Positions 34,684 to 44,390 are shown, counted from the stretch's first letter. The stretch is DNA of 64,000 bases from Bernardetiaceae bacterium (GCA_025056255.1 JANWVT010000006.1:54981-118980); one strand, 5' to 3'. Made by a program: numbers and translations. Notes: generated by a model not told the origin, from the sequence alone.

Positions 34684-35982
34684 ATGGAAACGACCAACGG
34701 ATTTGCAGCATTTAAACTCAACAAGCAGCTACTCAGTGCTATTGCAGATTTGGGTTGGCAAGTGCCTACCCCTATCCAAGAAAAAACCATTCCGTTGGCA
34801 TTAGAAGGACACGATATACTTGGGATTGCCCAAACAGGTACAGGAAAAACTGCTGCCTATTTGCTACCCCTGCTGATGCGTCTTAAATATGCCCAAAGTC
34901 ATTTTCCACGTGCCTTGATAATAGCACCTACGCGCGAATTGGTCATGCAAATTGCCGAACATTTTAAGCAGTTAGCTGCCTACACCGATTTGCGCTGCAC
35001 TGCTTTGTATGGTGGGGTAGGTATGAAAATGCAGGTAGAGGCAATAAAGTCGGGCACCGATGTTGTTGTGGCTACGCCCGGGCGCTTTATGGACGTGTAT
35101 CGCACCGGAGAACTAATAGTGAAGGAATTAAAAACATTTATTCTCGACGAAGCCGATAAGCTTATGGATATGGGGTTTATGCCGCAAATTCGCAAATTGT
35201 TAGAGATTATCCCCCGCAAACGGCAAAACCTTTTGTTTTCGGCAACCATGCCCGACAAAGTGCTACGGCTCTCCGAAGAATTTCTGGAAGCGCCCATTCG
35301 CGTTGAAGTAGCACCCCAGGCAACTGCCCCGCAAACTATTGCACAACAGTTGTATATTGTTCCTAATCTGAAAACAAAAGTCAATTTATTGGGATATCTG
35401 CTGAGCAATACCAGTGCTGTTAAACGAGCGATTGTATTTTGCCGAACTAAACAAAATGCAGAAAATATTGGGAAATACATCGCTCGCAAACTAACTCGGC
35501 AAGTGCGCATCATTCATGCCAACAAGGGACAAAACACGCGCATTAATGCTATGCAAGCTTTTAAAGAAGGCAATGTACAGGTGTTAGTAGCAACCGATGT
35601 GGCAGCACGAGGAATAGATGTAAGTGAGGTAAGCCACGTGATTAATTTCGATGTACCCATTATATACGAAGACTATGTGCATCGGATTGGCAGAACAGGG
35701 CGGGCAGGCGAGGAGGGAGTAGCCATTACGTTTTGCACCGAAGCCGAAAAATATCACATTGAAAAAATACAACAACTTATCAGGCAGCCTATTCCTGTTT
35801 GCGAAATTCCTCCACAAGTAAATATAGAACCAACCAGTTTTGAGGAACAGCAGGCTATGGCACGAGAAATAGACAGACAAAAGCGTCGTGAAAACCCTGA
35901 GTTTAAGGGTGCTTTTCACCAGAAGAAAAGTCGCCGTTCAACTCATCGAAAACATAAACCAGCTACTAACAAAACCAAATGA
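34684..35982 (+). CDS. DEAD-box RNA helicase
   Basis: 432 residues, RhlE/CsdA-like. All helicase motifs are present in order: Q motif (FAAFKLNKQLLSAI with PTPIQ), AQTGTGKT near residue 49, APTRELV near 81, TPGR near 131, DEAD near 157, SAT near 190, VATDVAARGIDVSE near 303 and HRIGRTGRAG near 335. A basic tail (KKSRRSTHRKHKP) ends the protein, probably for RNA binding. The start METTNGFAAF fits the family; an upstream ATG would overlap the promoter. The role is RNA unwinding in ribosome assembly or cold response. Confidence 0.95.
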   Translation: METTNGFAAFKLNKQLLSAIADLGWQVPTPIQEKTIPLALEGHDILGIAQTGTGKTAAYLLPLLMRLKYAQSHFPRALIIAPTRELVMQIAEHFKQLAAYTDLRCTALYGGVGMKMQVEAIKSGTDVVVATPGRFMDVYRTGELIVKELKTFILDEADKLMDMGFMPQIRKLLEIIPRKRQNLLFSATMPDKVLRLSEEFLEAPIRVEVAPQATAPQTIAQQLYIVPNLKTKVNLLGYLLSNTSAVKRAIVFCRTKQNAENIGKYIARKLTRQVRIIHANKGQNTRINAMQAFKEGNVQVLVATDVAARGIDVSEVSHVINFDVPIIYEDYVHRIGRTGRAGEEGVAITFCTEAEKYHIEKIQQLIRQPIPVCEIPPQVNIEPTSFEEQQAMAREIDRQKRRENPEFKGAFHQKKSRRSTHRKHKPATNKTK

Positions 35983-36087
35983 GCAAGTAGCTATCTTGTT
36001 GTTGGGTTGCCCTCACTCACACAACAAATGGTTGCTCATGAGGCACAAACAACAATGGCATTGTTTAACGCATCGCTTGCGCGTGAA

Positions 36088-36120
36088 TTAAAAAACCGCC
36101 CCGCAAAACAGGACGGCTTT
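36088..36120 (-). terminator. Terminator of the cco operon
   Basis: On the minus strand GCCGTCC and GGGGCGG form a stem (one G-U pair) around TGTTTTGC, followed by a run of six T. It lies 30 bases beyond the ccoP stop. Confidence 0.7.
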
Positions 36121-36149
36121 CGCAAATATGAATCAGCTTTAAAGATTTT

Positions 36150-37355
36150 CTACTTCATTTCAACCCCCTGAGGAGCTTTGGCATTAGGCGGATTGGAGCC
36201 TTCCATTGTTTTGATGTAGCTTGCCAATTGCAGAATCTCCTCGTCAGAAAGTTTTCCTTTCCATGCTATCATGCCTTTGGCAGGAACTCCCTCGCGAATA
36301 ACGTGAAAGATGTCTGCCAACTGTCCGCCATGTAGGTAGAATTTATCGGTTAAATTCGGACCTACGCCCCCTTCTAACGCTTTGCCATGGCAGGCTACGC
36401 AATTTTGAGCAAACACTTTTTTGGCATTTTCCAACTGTGCTTTGTCAGTAACCTGCACAATTTGTACCTTCACGCGGTCTTTGCTGTTGCCATAGCGAAG
36501 AGCTGCTTGTGCTACTTCTGCTTGGTACTCGGCTTCTTGCAGGTCGCTAAATTGGAAAACGTGATAGTTGAGCATGTAAACGATGCCAAAAACAATGGTA
36601 ACATAGAAGAAGTAGGCTAACCAAGGCGGCATGCCGTTGTCTAACTCTTGGATGCCGTCGTAGCTGTGCCCTTCCATAGTTTCATTGTTAGCTATTCCGC
36701 TGAACAGCCCGCGAATATCGGAAAGGATGCCTTTGCCCAGTTCAGGGATGCGTTTCACAGCGGGTTGTGGAGCGGTTTTGCCTTCTAAGGCACGTTGTAA
36801 ACTTATCAACTGAGTAAGCAGCGCTACTATGGCTGCCCCAATAAGCATAATAAAAGCTGCAAATACTGTAATGATAATTTTCTCATTATCAGATATTGGT
36901 AGGGTATTGGAAGCAGCAGTAGTGGCAACAGAAGGGGCATCGGTTGCAGCAGTTGCAACAACAGGAGCGGCTGGTGTTTCGGGTTGTGCTACTTTTAGGT
37001 AGCTGATAATGGCATCTATACCTGCATCGGGGATAGTGCCCTCAAAAGCAGTCATGGCTACTTTGTTATACTTTTCAAAAACTGCTTTGGCATCTGTATC
37101 CCCTTGTTCAATCATGCGGGTAGAGTTTTTAATAAACGACTTTACCCACTCGGGTTTGCGGCGGTCTAACACGCCCACCAGATTAGGACCTATTAGGTCT
37201 TCGCCTAACTTATGGCAGGTGGCACAGTTTTCAGTGAATAACTTCTTGCCTTCGGCAACTGCCGCATTGTCTTGTGCTTGTGCGCCGAGGCTGCATCCGG
37301 TTATCAGAATGGCTACCCCTATGGCTTTATATAATTTTAATGGTTCGGTTCGCAT
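36150..37355 (-). CDS. ccoP: cbb3 oxidase subunit CcoP with an extra N-terminal cytochrome c domain
   Basis: 401 residues. An export signal (AIGVAILITGCSLGAQAQ, which also reads as a lipobox) is followed by a complete cytochrome c domain with CATCH (44-48) and axial Met101 in VAMTAF. A first membrane helix lies at about 159-182. The FixP N-terminal motif SYDGIQELDNGMPPW precedes the second helix at 244-266. The C-terminal cytochrome c domain has CVACH (319-323) and GMIAW with Met362. Standard CcoP starts near residue 150 of this protein, so the N-terminal haem domain is an addition. It passes electrons to CcoN. Last gene of the ccoSNOQP unit. Confidence 0.9.
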   Translation of the reverse strand: MRTEPLKLYKAIGVAILITGCSLGAQAQDNAAVAEGKKLFTENCATCHKLGEDLIGPNLVGVLDRRKPEWVKSFIKNSTRMIEQGDTDAKAVFEKYNKVAMTAFEGTIPDAGIDAIISYLKVAQPETPAAPVVATAATDAPSVATTAASNTLPISDNEKIIITVFAAFIMLIGAAIVALLTQLISLQRALEGKTAPQPAVKRIPELGKGILSDIRGLFSGIANNETMEGHSYDGIQELDNGMPPWLAYFFYVTIVFGIVYMLNYHVFQFSDLQEAEYQAEVAQAALRYGNSKDRVKVQIVQVTDKAQLENAKKVFAQNCVACHGKALEGGVGPNLTDKFYLHGGQLADIFHVIREGVPAKGMIAWKGKLSDEEILQLASYIKTMEGSNPPNAKAPQGVEMK

Positions 37356-37391
37356 AAAACAAAACAGAGTAGATTGGTTGTAAAAAGTTTG

Positions 37392-37565
37392 TCAGTTGGT
37401 TTCATCACTGTCTTCTAAGGGCAACTCAGCAAGTTTTTTCACAGAGTCCTTATTAACCCGAAGCGCATACACGAGTGCTCCAATAAAGAGCGTAAAAAAT
37501 ATGATGAGTGAGATGATGGGGTAGATGGCTACTCCCTCAATAGACTCTAAAACGTTGCGAATCAT
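37392..37565 (-). CDS. ccoQ: cbb3 oxidase small subunit CcoQ
   Basis: 57 residues, MIRNVLESIEGVAIYP and then a single transmembrane helix (about 14-34) and a charged tail ending DSDETN. The size and the position between ccoNO and ccoP identify it as the CcoQ-type subunit, which stabilises the cbb3 complex. It starts two bases after the ccoNO stop. Confidence 0.82.
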   Translation of the reverse strand: MIRNVLESIEGVAIYPIISLIIFFTLFIGALVYALRVNKDSVKKLAELPLEDSDETN

Positions 37566-37567
37566 AG

Positions 37568-39736
37568 TTATTGGCTGTTTTTCTTCACATCAGTTCCCAA
37601 GCGTTGCATGTAGGCAATCAGCGCTACAATTTCTTTATCCGGTTTTACTTCAATGCCTGCTTCTTTGAGGTTTTGCACAATCTGATTGGCTTGCTTTTGC
37701 AAATCTTCGTTGGCAACAGTTTCATAGCCTTCGGCATAAGGTACGCCCAGTTTGCGCATAGCCTTAATTTTTTCGGCAGTTTTGTCTGTATCCAGCGTTT
37801 GTTCAAACAGCCAAGGATAAGGCGGCATGATAGAGCCGGGTGTCATGCTGGTAGGGTCTAACATGTGATGATAGTGCCATGAGTCAGGGTATTTGCCACC
37901 TACGCGTAGCAAGTCCGGACCGGTGCGCTTAGAGCCCCACAAAAAGGGGTGCTCGTACACATACTCACCTGCTTTGGAGTACTCGCCATAACGCTCTGTT
38001 TCGGAACGGAACGGGCGAATCATTTGTGAGTGGCAACCTACACAACCTTCGCGAATATAAAGGTCTCTTCCTTCCAGTTCTAAGGGCGTGTAAGGCATCA
38101 CACTTGCCAGTGTTGGCACGTTAGATTTAACCAACCAAGTAGGCACTAATTCTACTGCACTGCCAATCAAGATGGCTATGGTAGCCCAGAAAGCCATCTG
38201 AACGGGGCGGCGCTCCAAACGGCGATGCCAGAAGTCGCCGGCATGATTGGTGTGTAGCACGCCGCGAGCATAGGCTTGTGCGGGTTCATCTGCCAAGAAC
38301 TTACCGCTTACGGCAGTCATCACCAAGTTGTAGGTCATCATCAGCACACCTGCCAAGTATAGGAAGCCACCCACAGCGCGCATCATATACATTGGAATAA
38401 CGGCATTAACTGTTTCAATAAAATTGGGGTATTGCAACATGCCTTCCGCATTGAACTGTTTCCACATCAACCCTTGTGTAAATCCCGACCAATACATTGG
38501 GATGGCATAGAACAAGATGCCGAGGGTTCCAATCCAAAAATGGGCATTGGCTAATTTCCATGAATATAGCTGGGTGCGGAACATACGCGGGAACAACCAG
38601 TAGAACATGGCAAAGGTCAAAAAGCCGTTCCATGCCAGTGCGCCTACATGCACGTGTCCTACAATCCAATCGGTAAAGTGCCCAATAGCGTTTACGTTTT
38701 TGAGCGAAAGCATCGGTCCTTCAAAGGTTGCCATACCGTAGCCGGTGAGTGCAACAACAAAGAATTTCAACACAACATCTTCCCGCACTTTGTCCCATGC
38801 ACCGCGCAGCGTTAACAGTCCATTTACCATACCTCCCCACGAGGGCGCAATGAGCATTACGGAAAATACGGTTCCCAAAGACTGTACCCAGTCGGGCATG
38901 GCAGAATACAGCAAGTGGTGCGGACCTGCCCAGATGTAAATGAATATGAGCGACCAGAAGTGAACTATAGACAAACGGTAGGAGTAAACCGGACGTTGTG
39001 CTGCCTTAGGCAGAAAGTAGTACATCAAACCTAAGTAGGGGGTAGTGAGGAAGAATGCCACCGCATTGTGCCCGTACCACCATTGTACCAGAGCATCTTG
39101 CACTCCTGCAAAAAGCGAGTAGCTTTTTAAGAATGAAACGGGCAGTTCAAAAGAGTTTACAATGTGTAACACTGCCACTGTTACAAAGGTAGCAATGTAG
39201 AACCACATGGCTACGTAGATATGCTCTTCGCGGCGTTTCACCATGGTGCCTATCATGTTGATGCCAAACACTACCCATACTGCGGCAATAGCAATGTCGA
39301 TAGGCCATTCCAATTCTGCATACTCTTTGGAGGTAGTAATACCCAAGGGCAGCGTAATGGCAGCAGCTACAATAATCAGTTGCCAGCCCCAAAAGTGAAT
39401 TCTGCTTAGCAAGTCGCTATACAGGCGGGCTTTGCACAGGCGCTGGATGGAGTAATATACACCTGCAAAAATGGCATTGCCTACAAAGGCAAAAATAACT
39501 GCATTGGTGTGCAAAGGTCTGATGCGACCAAAAGTAGTGTACGGAATACCAAAGTTCAGTTCAGGATAAATCAATTGCAGCGCAATTAGTAAACCTACGC
39601 CCATCCCCACAATGCCAAAGATAATAGAGGCATAGGCAAAATTGCGTACAATAGCATTGTCATAATTGAACTGCTCTAGCATCGCCCCAGCAGGAGCTTT
39701 CTTTTCCTCTTGGGTAAGTGTTTGCGGCGTTATCAT
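37568..39736 (-). CDS. ccoN: Fused cbb3 oxidase subunits I and II (CcoN-CcoO)
   Basis: 722 residues. The first ~480 are the 12-helix CcoN catalytic subunit: haem-ligand His in RIRPLHTNAVIFAFVG, the CuB ligand segment QWWYGHNAVAFF and the double histidine WAGPHHLLY. The protein continues without a stop into CcoO: one helix and a cytochrome c domain with CVGCH near residue 575 (EGCVGCHSQMIRPF) and later MPPYPWLF supplying the axial Met. The N-O fusion is usual in Bacteroidota. It is the terminal oxidase for low oxygen. ccoS precedes and ccoQ follows. Confidence 0.96.
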   Translation of the reverse strand: MITPQTLTQEEKKAPAGAMLEQFNYDNAIVRNFAYASIIFGIVGMGVGLLIALQLIYPELNFGIPYTTFGRIRPLHTNAVIFAFVGNAIFAGVYYSIQRLCKARLYSDLLSRIHFWGWQLIIVAAAITLPLGITTSKEYAELEWPIDIAIAAVWVVFGINMIGTMVKRREEHIYVAMWFYIATFVTVAVLHIVNSFELPVSFLKSYSLFAGVQDALVQWWYGHNAVAFFLTTPYLGLMYYFLPKAAQRPVYSYRLSIVHFWSLIFIYIWAGPHHLLYSAMPDWVQSLGTVFSVMLIAPSWGGMVNGLLTLRGAWDKVREDVVLKFFVVALTGYGMATFEGPMLSLKNVNAIGHFTDWIVGHVHVGALAWNGFLTFAMFYWLFPRMFRTQLYSWKLANAHFWIGTLGILFYAIPMYWSGFTQGLMWKQFNAEGMLQYPNFIETVNAVIPMYMMRAVGGFLYLAGVLMMTYNLVMTAVSGKFLADEPAQAYARGVLHTNHAGDFWHRRLERRPVQMAFWATIAILIGSAVELVPTWLVKSNVPTLASVMPYTPLELEGRDLYIREGCVGCHSQMIRPFRSETERYGEYSKAGEYVYEHPFLWGSKRTGPDLLRVGGKYPDSWHYHHMLDPTSMTPGSIMPPYPWLFEQTLDTDKTAEKIKAMRKLGVPYAEGYETVANEDLQKQANQIVQNLKEAGIEVKPDKEIVALIAYMQRLGTDVKKNSQ

Positions 39737-39758
39737 AACAGTAGCAGATTATTGTAAT

Positions 39759-39926
39759 TTACTTTATCTTAGAAGTTGATTGTTTTACTTCGTCGTCAAA
39801 AAGAATGCGGATGCTTGGCGTGTAACTGTCGTCATACTGTCCGTTGCGTACCGACCAGATAAATACGCCCAAAAAAATCAGCGCAACACTAATACTGATG
39901 CCAATAAGCATGAAAATAACGCTCAT
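39759..39926 (-). CDS. ccoS: cbb3 oxidase maturation protein CcoS
   Basis: 55 residues: MSVIFMLIGISISVALIF is the single transmembrane helix, followed by the family hallmark GQYDDSYTPSIRILFDDE. CcoS is needed to insert haem and copper into CcoN. It is the first gene of the oxidase unit, 22 bases before ccoNO. ccoI, often adjacent, is not here. Confidence 0.93.
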   Translation of the reverse strand: MSVIFMLIGISISVALIFLGVFIWSVRNGQYDDSYTPSIRILFDDEVKQSTSKIK

Positions 39927-39948
39927 ATGATTTTGCTTAAACTTGCTT

Positions 39949-39974
39949 CAAAACAACAGAACGCGGCGGGCAAA
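39949..39974 (-). promoter_or_regulatory. cco operon core promoter
   Basis: On the minus strand, TTTG (39974-39971) and TTGTTTTG (39956-39949) occupy the -33 and -7 positions with a 14-base spacer. The -7 element lacks the consensus A, as expected for an activated promoter. ccoS starts 22 bases downstream. Confidence 0.5.
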
Positions 39975-39976
39975 AA

Positions 39977-39994
39977 AGGTGATGTATGTCATCA
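39977..39994 (-). promoter_or_regulatory. Crp/Fnr-type operator of the cco operon
   Basis: Read on the minus strand TGATGA-CATACA-TCACCT matches the ccoG operator at 15 of 18 positions, and the flanking TTTTTTG is shared too. TGA-N6-TCA is intact. Its centre lies 36.5 bases before the end of the -7 element, the same spacing as at ccoG and at 26785. Confidence 0.65.
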
Positions 39995-40059
39995 ATTGCA
40001 AATTTTTTTGGTGTAGTAGCTGTTTTGGTTATTTCAATTGCGCTTCTGCCCAAAAAAAC

Positions 40060-40091
40060 AACCTTGCGGATTGGAAGCAACCCGCAAGGTT
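40060..40091 (-). terminator. Intrinsic terminator of the deoxyhypusine-synthase-like gene
   Basis: AACCTTGCGG (40060-40069) and CCGCAAGGTT (40082-40091) pair perfectly around 12 bases. On the minus strand the stem is followed by GTTTTTTTG, a clear U-run. Confidence 0.8.
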
Positions 40092-40197
40092 AGCGCAAGT
40101 GTGTACCATGACAAGTGCTTGCTACACCAACAGCAGCAAAAAATTAACAATGCATTGCAGAGGATGTTGGTAAGAAAAAATTTTGCAAAGCCTTAAT

Positions 40198-41181
40198 TTA
40201 TTGCCCTAGTACATAAGCAAAAATCAGGGGGGCTACAATAGTAGCATCCGATTCAATTACATAAGAGGGTGAGTTAACGTGTAATTTTCCCCACGAGATT
40301 TTTTCGTTGGGCACCGCACCGCTATACGAACCATAACTGGTAGTAGAGTCTGAAATTTGGCAGAAATATGCCCAAAAACTAATATCATCCATTTCCAAAT
40401 CTTGTTTGAGCATAGGCACTACGCAAATGGGGAAGTCGCCGGCAATACCGCCCCCAATTTGAAAGAATCCGATACCACTGCCAGTTTGATGATTAGCCAT
40501 ATACCACTGCGCAAGGCTGGTCATGTACTCGATGCCGCTTTTCATAGTAGAGGGCTTCAGTTCGCCAGTAAGGCAATAAGAGGCGAATATGTTGCCCAGG
40601 GTAGAGTCTTCCCAACCGGGAACAAAAATCGGCAGGTTGCGTTCACAAGCAGCCAGTAGCCACGAGTCTTGCGGCGGAATCTGATAGTATTGTTCTAATA
40701 CGCCACTTTTTAACAATTGATAGAAAAACTCATGTGGCAAATAGCGCTCTCCTTTTTGGTCAGCAGCCTTCCACAACTCAAAGATATGCTTTTCTATACG
40801 GCGGATAGCCTCTCCTTCCGGAATGCACGTATCGGTAACGCGGTTAAAGCCGTTTTCCATCAGTTCCCACTCTTCAGCAGGAGTCAGGTCGCGATAACGC
40901 GGAATGCGTTTGTAGAAATCGTGGGCTACTAAGTTGAATACGTCTTCCTCTAAGTTGGCTCCTGTGCAGGAAATAGCATGCACTTTCCCTTGACGAATCA
41001 TTTCGGCTAATGAAATGCCCAATTCGGCAGTAGACATAGCTCCTGCCAGCGTTATCAGCATCAGACCGCCTTTTTCTAAGTGTGCTTCATAGCCTTTGGC
41101 TGCATCCAGTAAGGCGGCAGCGTTAAAATGGCGATAATTTTTCTCGATAAATTGCGAAATAGGACCTTTTGTTACAGTCAT
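40198..41181 (-). CDS. Deoxyhypusine synthase family protein
   Basis: 327 residues with the NAD-binding deoxyhypusine-synthase fold: MLITLAGAMSTAELG near residue 40, ISCTGANLEEDVFN near 70, PEGEAIRRIE near 120, and the active-site lysine in EKISWGKLHV near 298. Bacteria have no eIF5A, so members of this family act on polyamines, for example in spermidine or homospermidine synthesis; which applies here is not visible. It is monocistronic with its own terminator. Confidence 0.9.
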   Translation of the reverse strand: MTVTKGPISQFIEKNYRHFNAAALLDAAKGYEAHLEKGGLMLITLAGAMSTAELGISLAEMIRQGKVHAISCTGANLEEDVFNLVAHDFYKRIPRYRDLTPAEEWELMENGFNRVTDTCIPEGEAIRRIEKHIFELWKAADQKGERYLPHEFFYQLLKSGVLEQYYQIPPQDSWLLAACERNLPIFVPGWEDSTLGNIFASYCLTGELKPSTMKSGIEYMTSLAQWYMANHQTGSGIGFFQIGGGIAGDFPICVVPMLKQDLEMDDISFWAYFCQISDSTTSYGSYSGAVPNEKISWGKLHVNSPSYVIESDATIVAPLIFAYVLGQ

Positions 41182-41279
41182 GATAATATATTGAATGGTT
41201 ATTGATTTTCAGCTAGTAATGATTTGCAGCCGCGAAATTAGGCATAAATGCGTAACTTGCGCCCTGTTTTAAGCCAAGA

Positions 41280-42308
41280 ATGTCATCACCTAATTTCATA
41301 GACTACGTTAAAATTCATTGCCGGTCGGGCGCAGGCGGACCGGGGGCTGTTCATTTTCGCCGCGAAAAATATGTTCCTAAGGGCGGTCCGGACGGAGGCG
41401 ACGGAGGACGTGGTGGGCATATCATTTTGCGTGGCAATGCTCAACTTTGGACGTTGCTGCACTTAAAATATACCAAGCACCTCAGGGCTCAAAACGGTGC
41501 ACCCGGAAGCGGGCAAAACTGCAGTGGCAAACAAGGAGAAGACTTGATAGTGGAAGTGCCCATAGGTACTGTAGCACGCCACGCCGAGACTGGTGAAAAA
41601 ATAGCGGAAATTTTGCACGACGGCGAGGAAATCATCCTCCTTAAAGGCGGACGGGGGGGCTTAGGCAATCAACATTTTGCGACTCCTACCAATCAGGCGC
41701 CGCGCTACGCCCAGCCCGGAGAACCTGCCGAAGAAGCATGGATTATTTTGGAGCTCAAAGTATTGGCTGACGTAGGGCTGGTTGGCTTTCCCAATGCAGG
41801 CAAGTCTACCCTGCTCTCGGTGATTTCAGCTGCCAAACCCGAAATAGCTGACTATCCGTTTACTACGCTTACGCCCAACTTAGGCGTAGTGCGCTACCGC
41901 GACGACCGCTCCTTTGTAGTTGCCGATATTCCCGGTATCATAGAGGGTGCCGCCGAAGGAAAGGGGCTCGGCTTGCGATTTCTGAGGCACATCGAGCGCA
42001 ATTCGGTACTGCTATTTATGATACCCGTAGACAGCAAAGATATCCGCAAAGAATACCACATCTTACTCAACGAACTAGGCAAACACAATCCTGAGTTGCT
42101 GGATAAAAAGCGCATACTTGCTCTCACTAAGTCGGATATGATTGACGAAGAACTCAAAGAGGCGCTATCTAAAGAATTGCCCAAAGATGTGCCCACTATT
42201 TTTATATCGTCCGTTGCCCAACAGGGGCTACAAGAGCTGAAAGATATGCTCTGGCGAGCTATTCACCATCAGCCCGAACCGCAGAAAGCAATTGAAAACA
42301 AATTATAA
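41280..42308 (+). CDS. obg: GTPase Obg
   Basis: 342 residues. The N-terminal Obg domain is glycine-rich ([26 protein letters not shown]). The G domain has [11 protein letters not shown] near residue 166, the switch [27 protein letters not shown] near 213 and the TKSD base motif near 282. It acts in late 50S ribosome assembly and the stringent response. The variable C-terminal domain is short. psd follows six bases after the stop. Confidence 0.96.
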   Translation: MSSPNFIDYVKIHCRSGAGGPGAVHFRREKYVPKGGPDGGDGGRGGHIILRGNAQLWTLLHLKYTKHLRAQNGAPGSGQNCSGKQGEDLIVEVPIGTVARHAETGEKIAEILHDGEEIILLKGGRGGLGNQHFATPTNQAPRYAQPGEPAEEAWIILELKVLADVGLVGFPNAGKSTLLSVISAAKPEIADYPFTTLTPNLGVVRYRDDRSFVVADIPGIIEGAAEGKGLGLRFLRHIERNSVLLFMIPVDSKDIRKEYHILLNELGKHNPELLDKKRILALTKSDMIDEELKEALSKELPKDVPTIFISSVAQQGLQELKDMLWRAIHHQPEPQKAIENKL

Positions 42309-42314
42309 GTTGTT

Positions 42315-42974
42315 ATGACTATTCATCGCGAAGGATACCTTACTTTACTGCTTACCTTGCTCGTACTAACTGCTATCAATGTTGCTGTATATTACTTTTT
42401 TCCTCAGCAAGAATGGGTGCAGAAAATTGTATTACTTGTTAGCGTGGTACTGTACGTGCTTGTTTTACAGTTTTTTCGCAATCCACATATTGACATACAG
42501 ATACAAGAAGGCAAGGTATTAGCACCCGCCGATGGCAAAGTAGTGGTTATTGAACAGACTACCGAGCAAGAATATTTTCACGACCAGCGCATACAGGTCT
42601 CTATTTTTATGTCGCCGCTAAATGTACATGTCAATCGGCATCCGATTTCGGGCGTGGTGAAATATTTTCGGTATCACCCGGGAGCCTATTTAGTAGCATG
42701 GCATCCAAAGGCAAGCCTCGAAAACGAACGCACTACTATTGTAGTACGCCACCCCACTGGAACCGAAATTTTAATTCGCCAAATTGCCGGTGCACTTGCA
42801 CGTCGGATTTGCTGGTACGTAGCCGAAGGGCAGCGAGTTATACAAGGAACAGAGCTCGGTTTTATTAAATTTGGCTCACGGGTAGATGTGTTTTTACCTC
42901 CGAATGCCAAAATTACCGTACAGCTCAATCAAAAAACCACTGCCGGCAAAACCATCATTGCCGAACTGGCTTAA
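42315..42974 (+). CDS. psd: Phosphatidylserine decarboxylase family protein
   Basis: 219 residues with N-terminal membrane segments (TLLLTLLVLTAINVAVYYFF) and the decarboxylase core: LAPADGKVVVIE, FMSPLNVHVNRHPISG and the autocleavage site region LGFIKFGSRVDVF. Self-cleavage at Gly-Ser would create the pyruvoyl cofactor. It belongs to the short PSD-B-like group typical of Bacteroidota and makes phosphatidylethanolamine. Cotranscribed with obg. Confidence 0.92.
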   Translation: MTIHREGYLTLLLTLLVLTAINVAVYYFFPQQEWVQKIVLLVSVVLYVLVLQFFRNPHIDIQIQEGKVLAPADGKVVVIEQTTEQEYFHDQRIQVSIFMSPLNVHVNRHPISGVVKYFRYHPGAYLVAWHPKASLENERTTIVVRHPTGTEILIRQIAGALARRICWYVAEGQRVIQGTELGFIKFGSRVDVFLPPNAKITVQLNQKTTAGKTIIAELA

Positions 42975-43050
42975 TGGCAGAATATTTTCAATTTGCCCAA
43001 ACCGCACACTTAAATAATCGGTTAAGAACATAAAAATTTGCGATAGTGCG

Positions 43051-43058
43051 TATATTTG
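43051..43058 (+). promoter_or_regulatory. Putative nqrF promoter -7 element
   Basis: TATATTTG is a perfect TAnnTTTG match, 30 bases before the nqrF ATG. The nearest TTTG upstream (43037-43040) is closer than the normal -33 spacing. Confidence 0.45.
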
Positions 43059-43088
43059 TAACCCAGTATTAAACGAAATTATTCTCCG

Positions 43089-44390
43089 ATGACAACAGTT
43101 GTAGTAGCGTCTATCGTCGCATTTACGATTCTTATCGTCTTGCTCGTATTGTTGTTGCTATTTGCACAAGCTAAGCTCGTACAATCCGGCAACGTAAAAA
43201 TCGTAGTCAATGGCGACGAAGCCAACCCGCTCATTGTACCAGCAGGAGCTTCTTTATTAACAACCCTGTCTAATCAAAAAATCTTCTTGCCTTCCGCTTG
43301 TGGGGGTGGCGGCACATGTGCCATGTGCAAATGCGTGGTAGAAGATGGCGGCGGCGACGTGTTACCAACAGAATTGGGACATTTGAGCCGCACCGAACAA
43401 AAACAAAAAGTTCGCCTTGCCTGCCAAGTGAAAGTAAAGCAAGATATGCACATCCATGTGCCCGAAGAAATTTTCGGCATTAAGAAATGGGAGTGCGAGG
43501 TAGTATCTAACTATAATGTAGCTTCTTTCATCAAAGAATTTGTGGTAAAACTACCCGAAGGCGAAACCCTGCATTTCCAATCTGGCGGTTATATTCAGAT
43601 AGACGTACCCCCAGTAGAAGTTGATTTTAAAGATATTGACATCCGTCCACATCCTGATGACCCAGCCGGTCCGGATAAGTTCCGTCCAGAGTGGGATAAG
43701 TTCAAGATGTGGGATTTGAAAATGAAAAATACGGAGCCCATTTTCCGCGCCTACTCAATGGCAAACCATCCCGCCGAAGGTAATATCATTATGCTTAATG
43801 TGCGGATTGCTACCCCGCCTTGGGACAAGGCTAATAACAAGTGGATGGATGTAAATCCGGGCATTTGCTCTTCTTACATCTTCTCGCGCAAACCCGGCGA
43901 CAAAGTAACTATTTCAGGTCCCTATGGGGAGTTCTTCATCAAGCCCACCAATCGCGAAATGGTTTACATTGGAGGGGGAGCGGGTATGGCTCCATTGCGC
44001 TCTCACATCTTCCACTTGTTCCATACGCTCAAAACTACTCGAAAAGTATCGTACTGGTACGGGGGGCGTTCACGCCGAGAGTTGTTTTACACCGAGCATT
44101 TCCGCAAGATTGAGCAAGAGTTTCCCAACTTTAAATACTACATTGCCCTTTCAGAACCTTTGCCAGAAGACAATTGGAAGATTAAAAACGGTTTAGACGG
44201 CGAAGGCGATGGTTTTGTGGGCTTTATTCACCAAGTATTCATCGATAACTACTTGTCTAAGCATCCAGAGCCGGAAGAAATAGAATTCTACTTCTGCGGA
44301 CCGCCCATGATGAATGCTGCCGTGCTCAAAATGTGCGATGACTTCGGCATCCCGCCCGAAAATGTGGCGTTCGACGACTTCGGAGGTTAA
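43089..44390 (+). CDS. nqrF: Na+-translocating NADH:quinone reductase subunit F
   Basis: 433 residues: one N-terminal helix (about 3-26), then a 2Fe-2S ferredoxin domain with [12 protein letters not shown] (cysteines at 70, 76, 79) and LACQVKV near 110. The FAD/NAD reductase follows with [12 protein letters not shown] near 225 and [15 protein letters not shown] near 297, and [13 protein letters not shown] at the end. It accepts electrons from NADH for the sodium pump. The other Nqr subunits, usually in one operon, are absent on both sides; this copy has its own promoter and terminator. Confidence 0.95.
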   Translation: MTTVVVASIVAFTILIVLLVLLLLFAQAKLVQSGNVKIVVNGDEANPLIVPAGASLLTTLSNQKIFLPSACGGGGTCAMCKCVVEDGGGDVLPTELGHLSRTEQKQKVRLACQVKVKQDMHIHVPEEIFGIKKWECEVVSNYNVASFIKEFVVKLPEGETLHFQSGGYIQIDVPPVEVDFKDIDIRPHPDDPAGPDKFRPEWDKFKMWDLKMKNTEPIFRAYSMANHPAEGNIIMLNVRIATPPWDKANNKWMDVNPGICSSYIFSRKPGDKVTISGPYGEFFIKPTNREMVYIGGGAGMAPLRSHIFHLFHTLKTTRKVSYWYGGRSRRELFYTEHFRKIEQEFPNFKYYIALSEPLPEDNWKIKNGLDGEGDGFVGFIHQVFIDNYLSKHPEPEEIEFYFCGPPMMNAAVLKMCDDFGIPPENVAFDDFGG

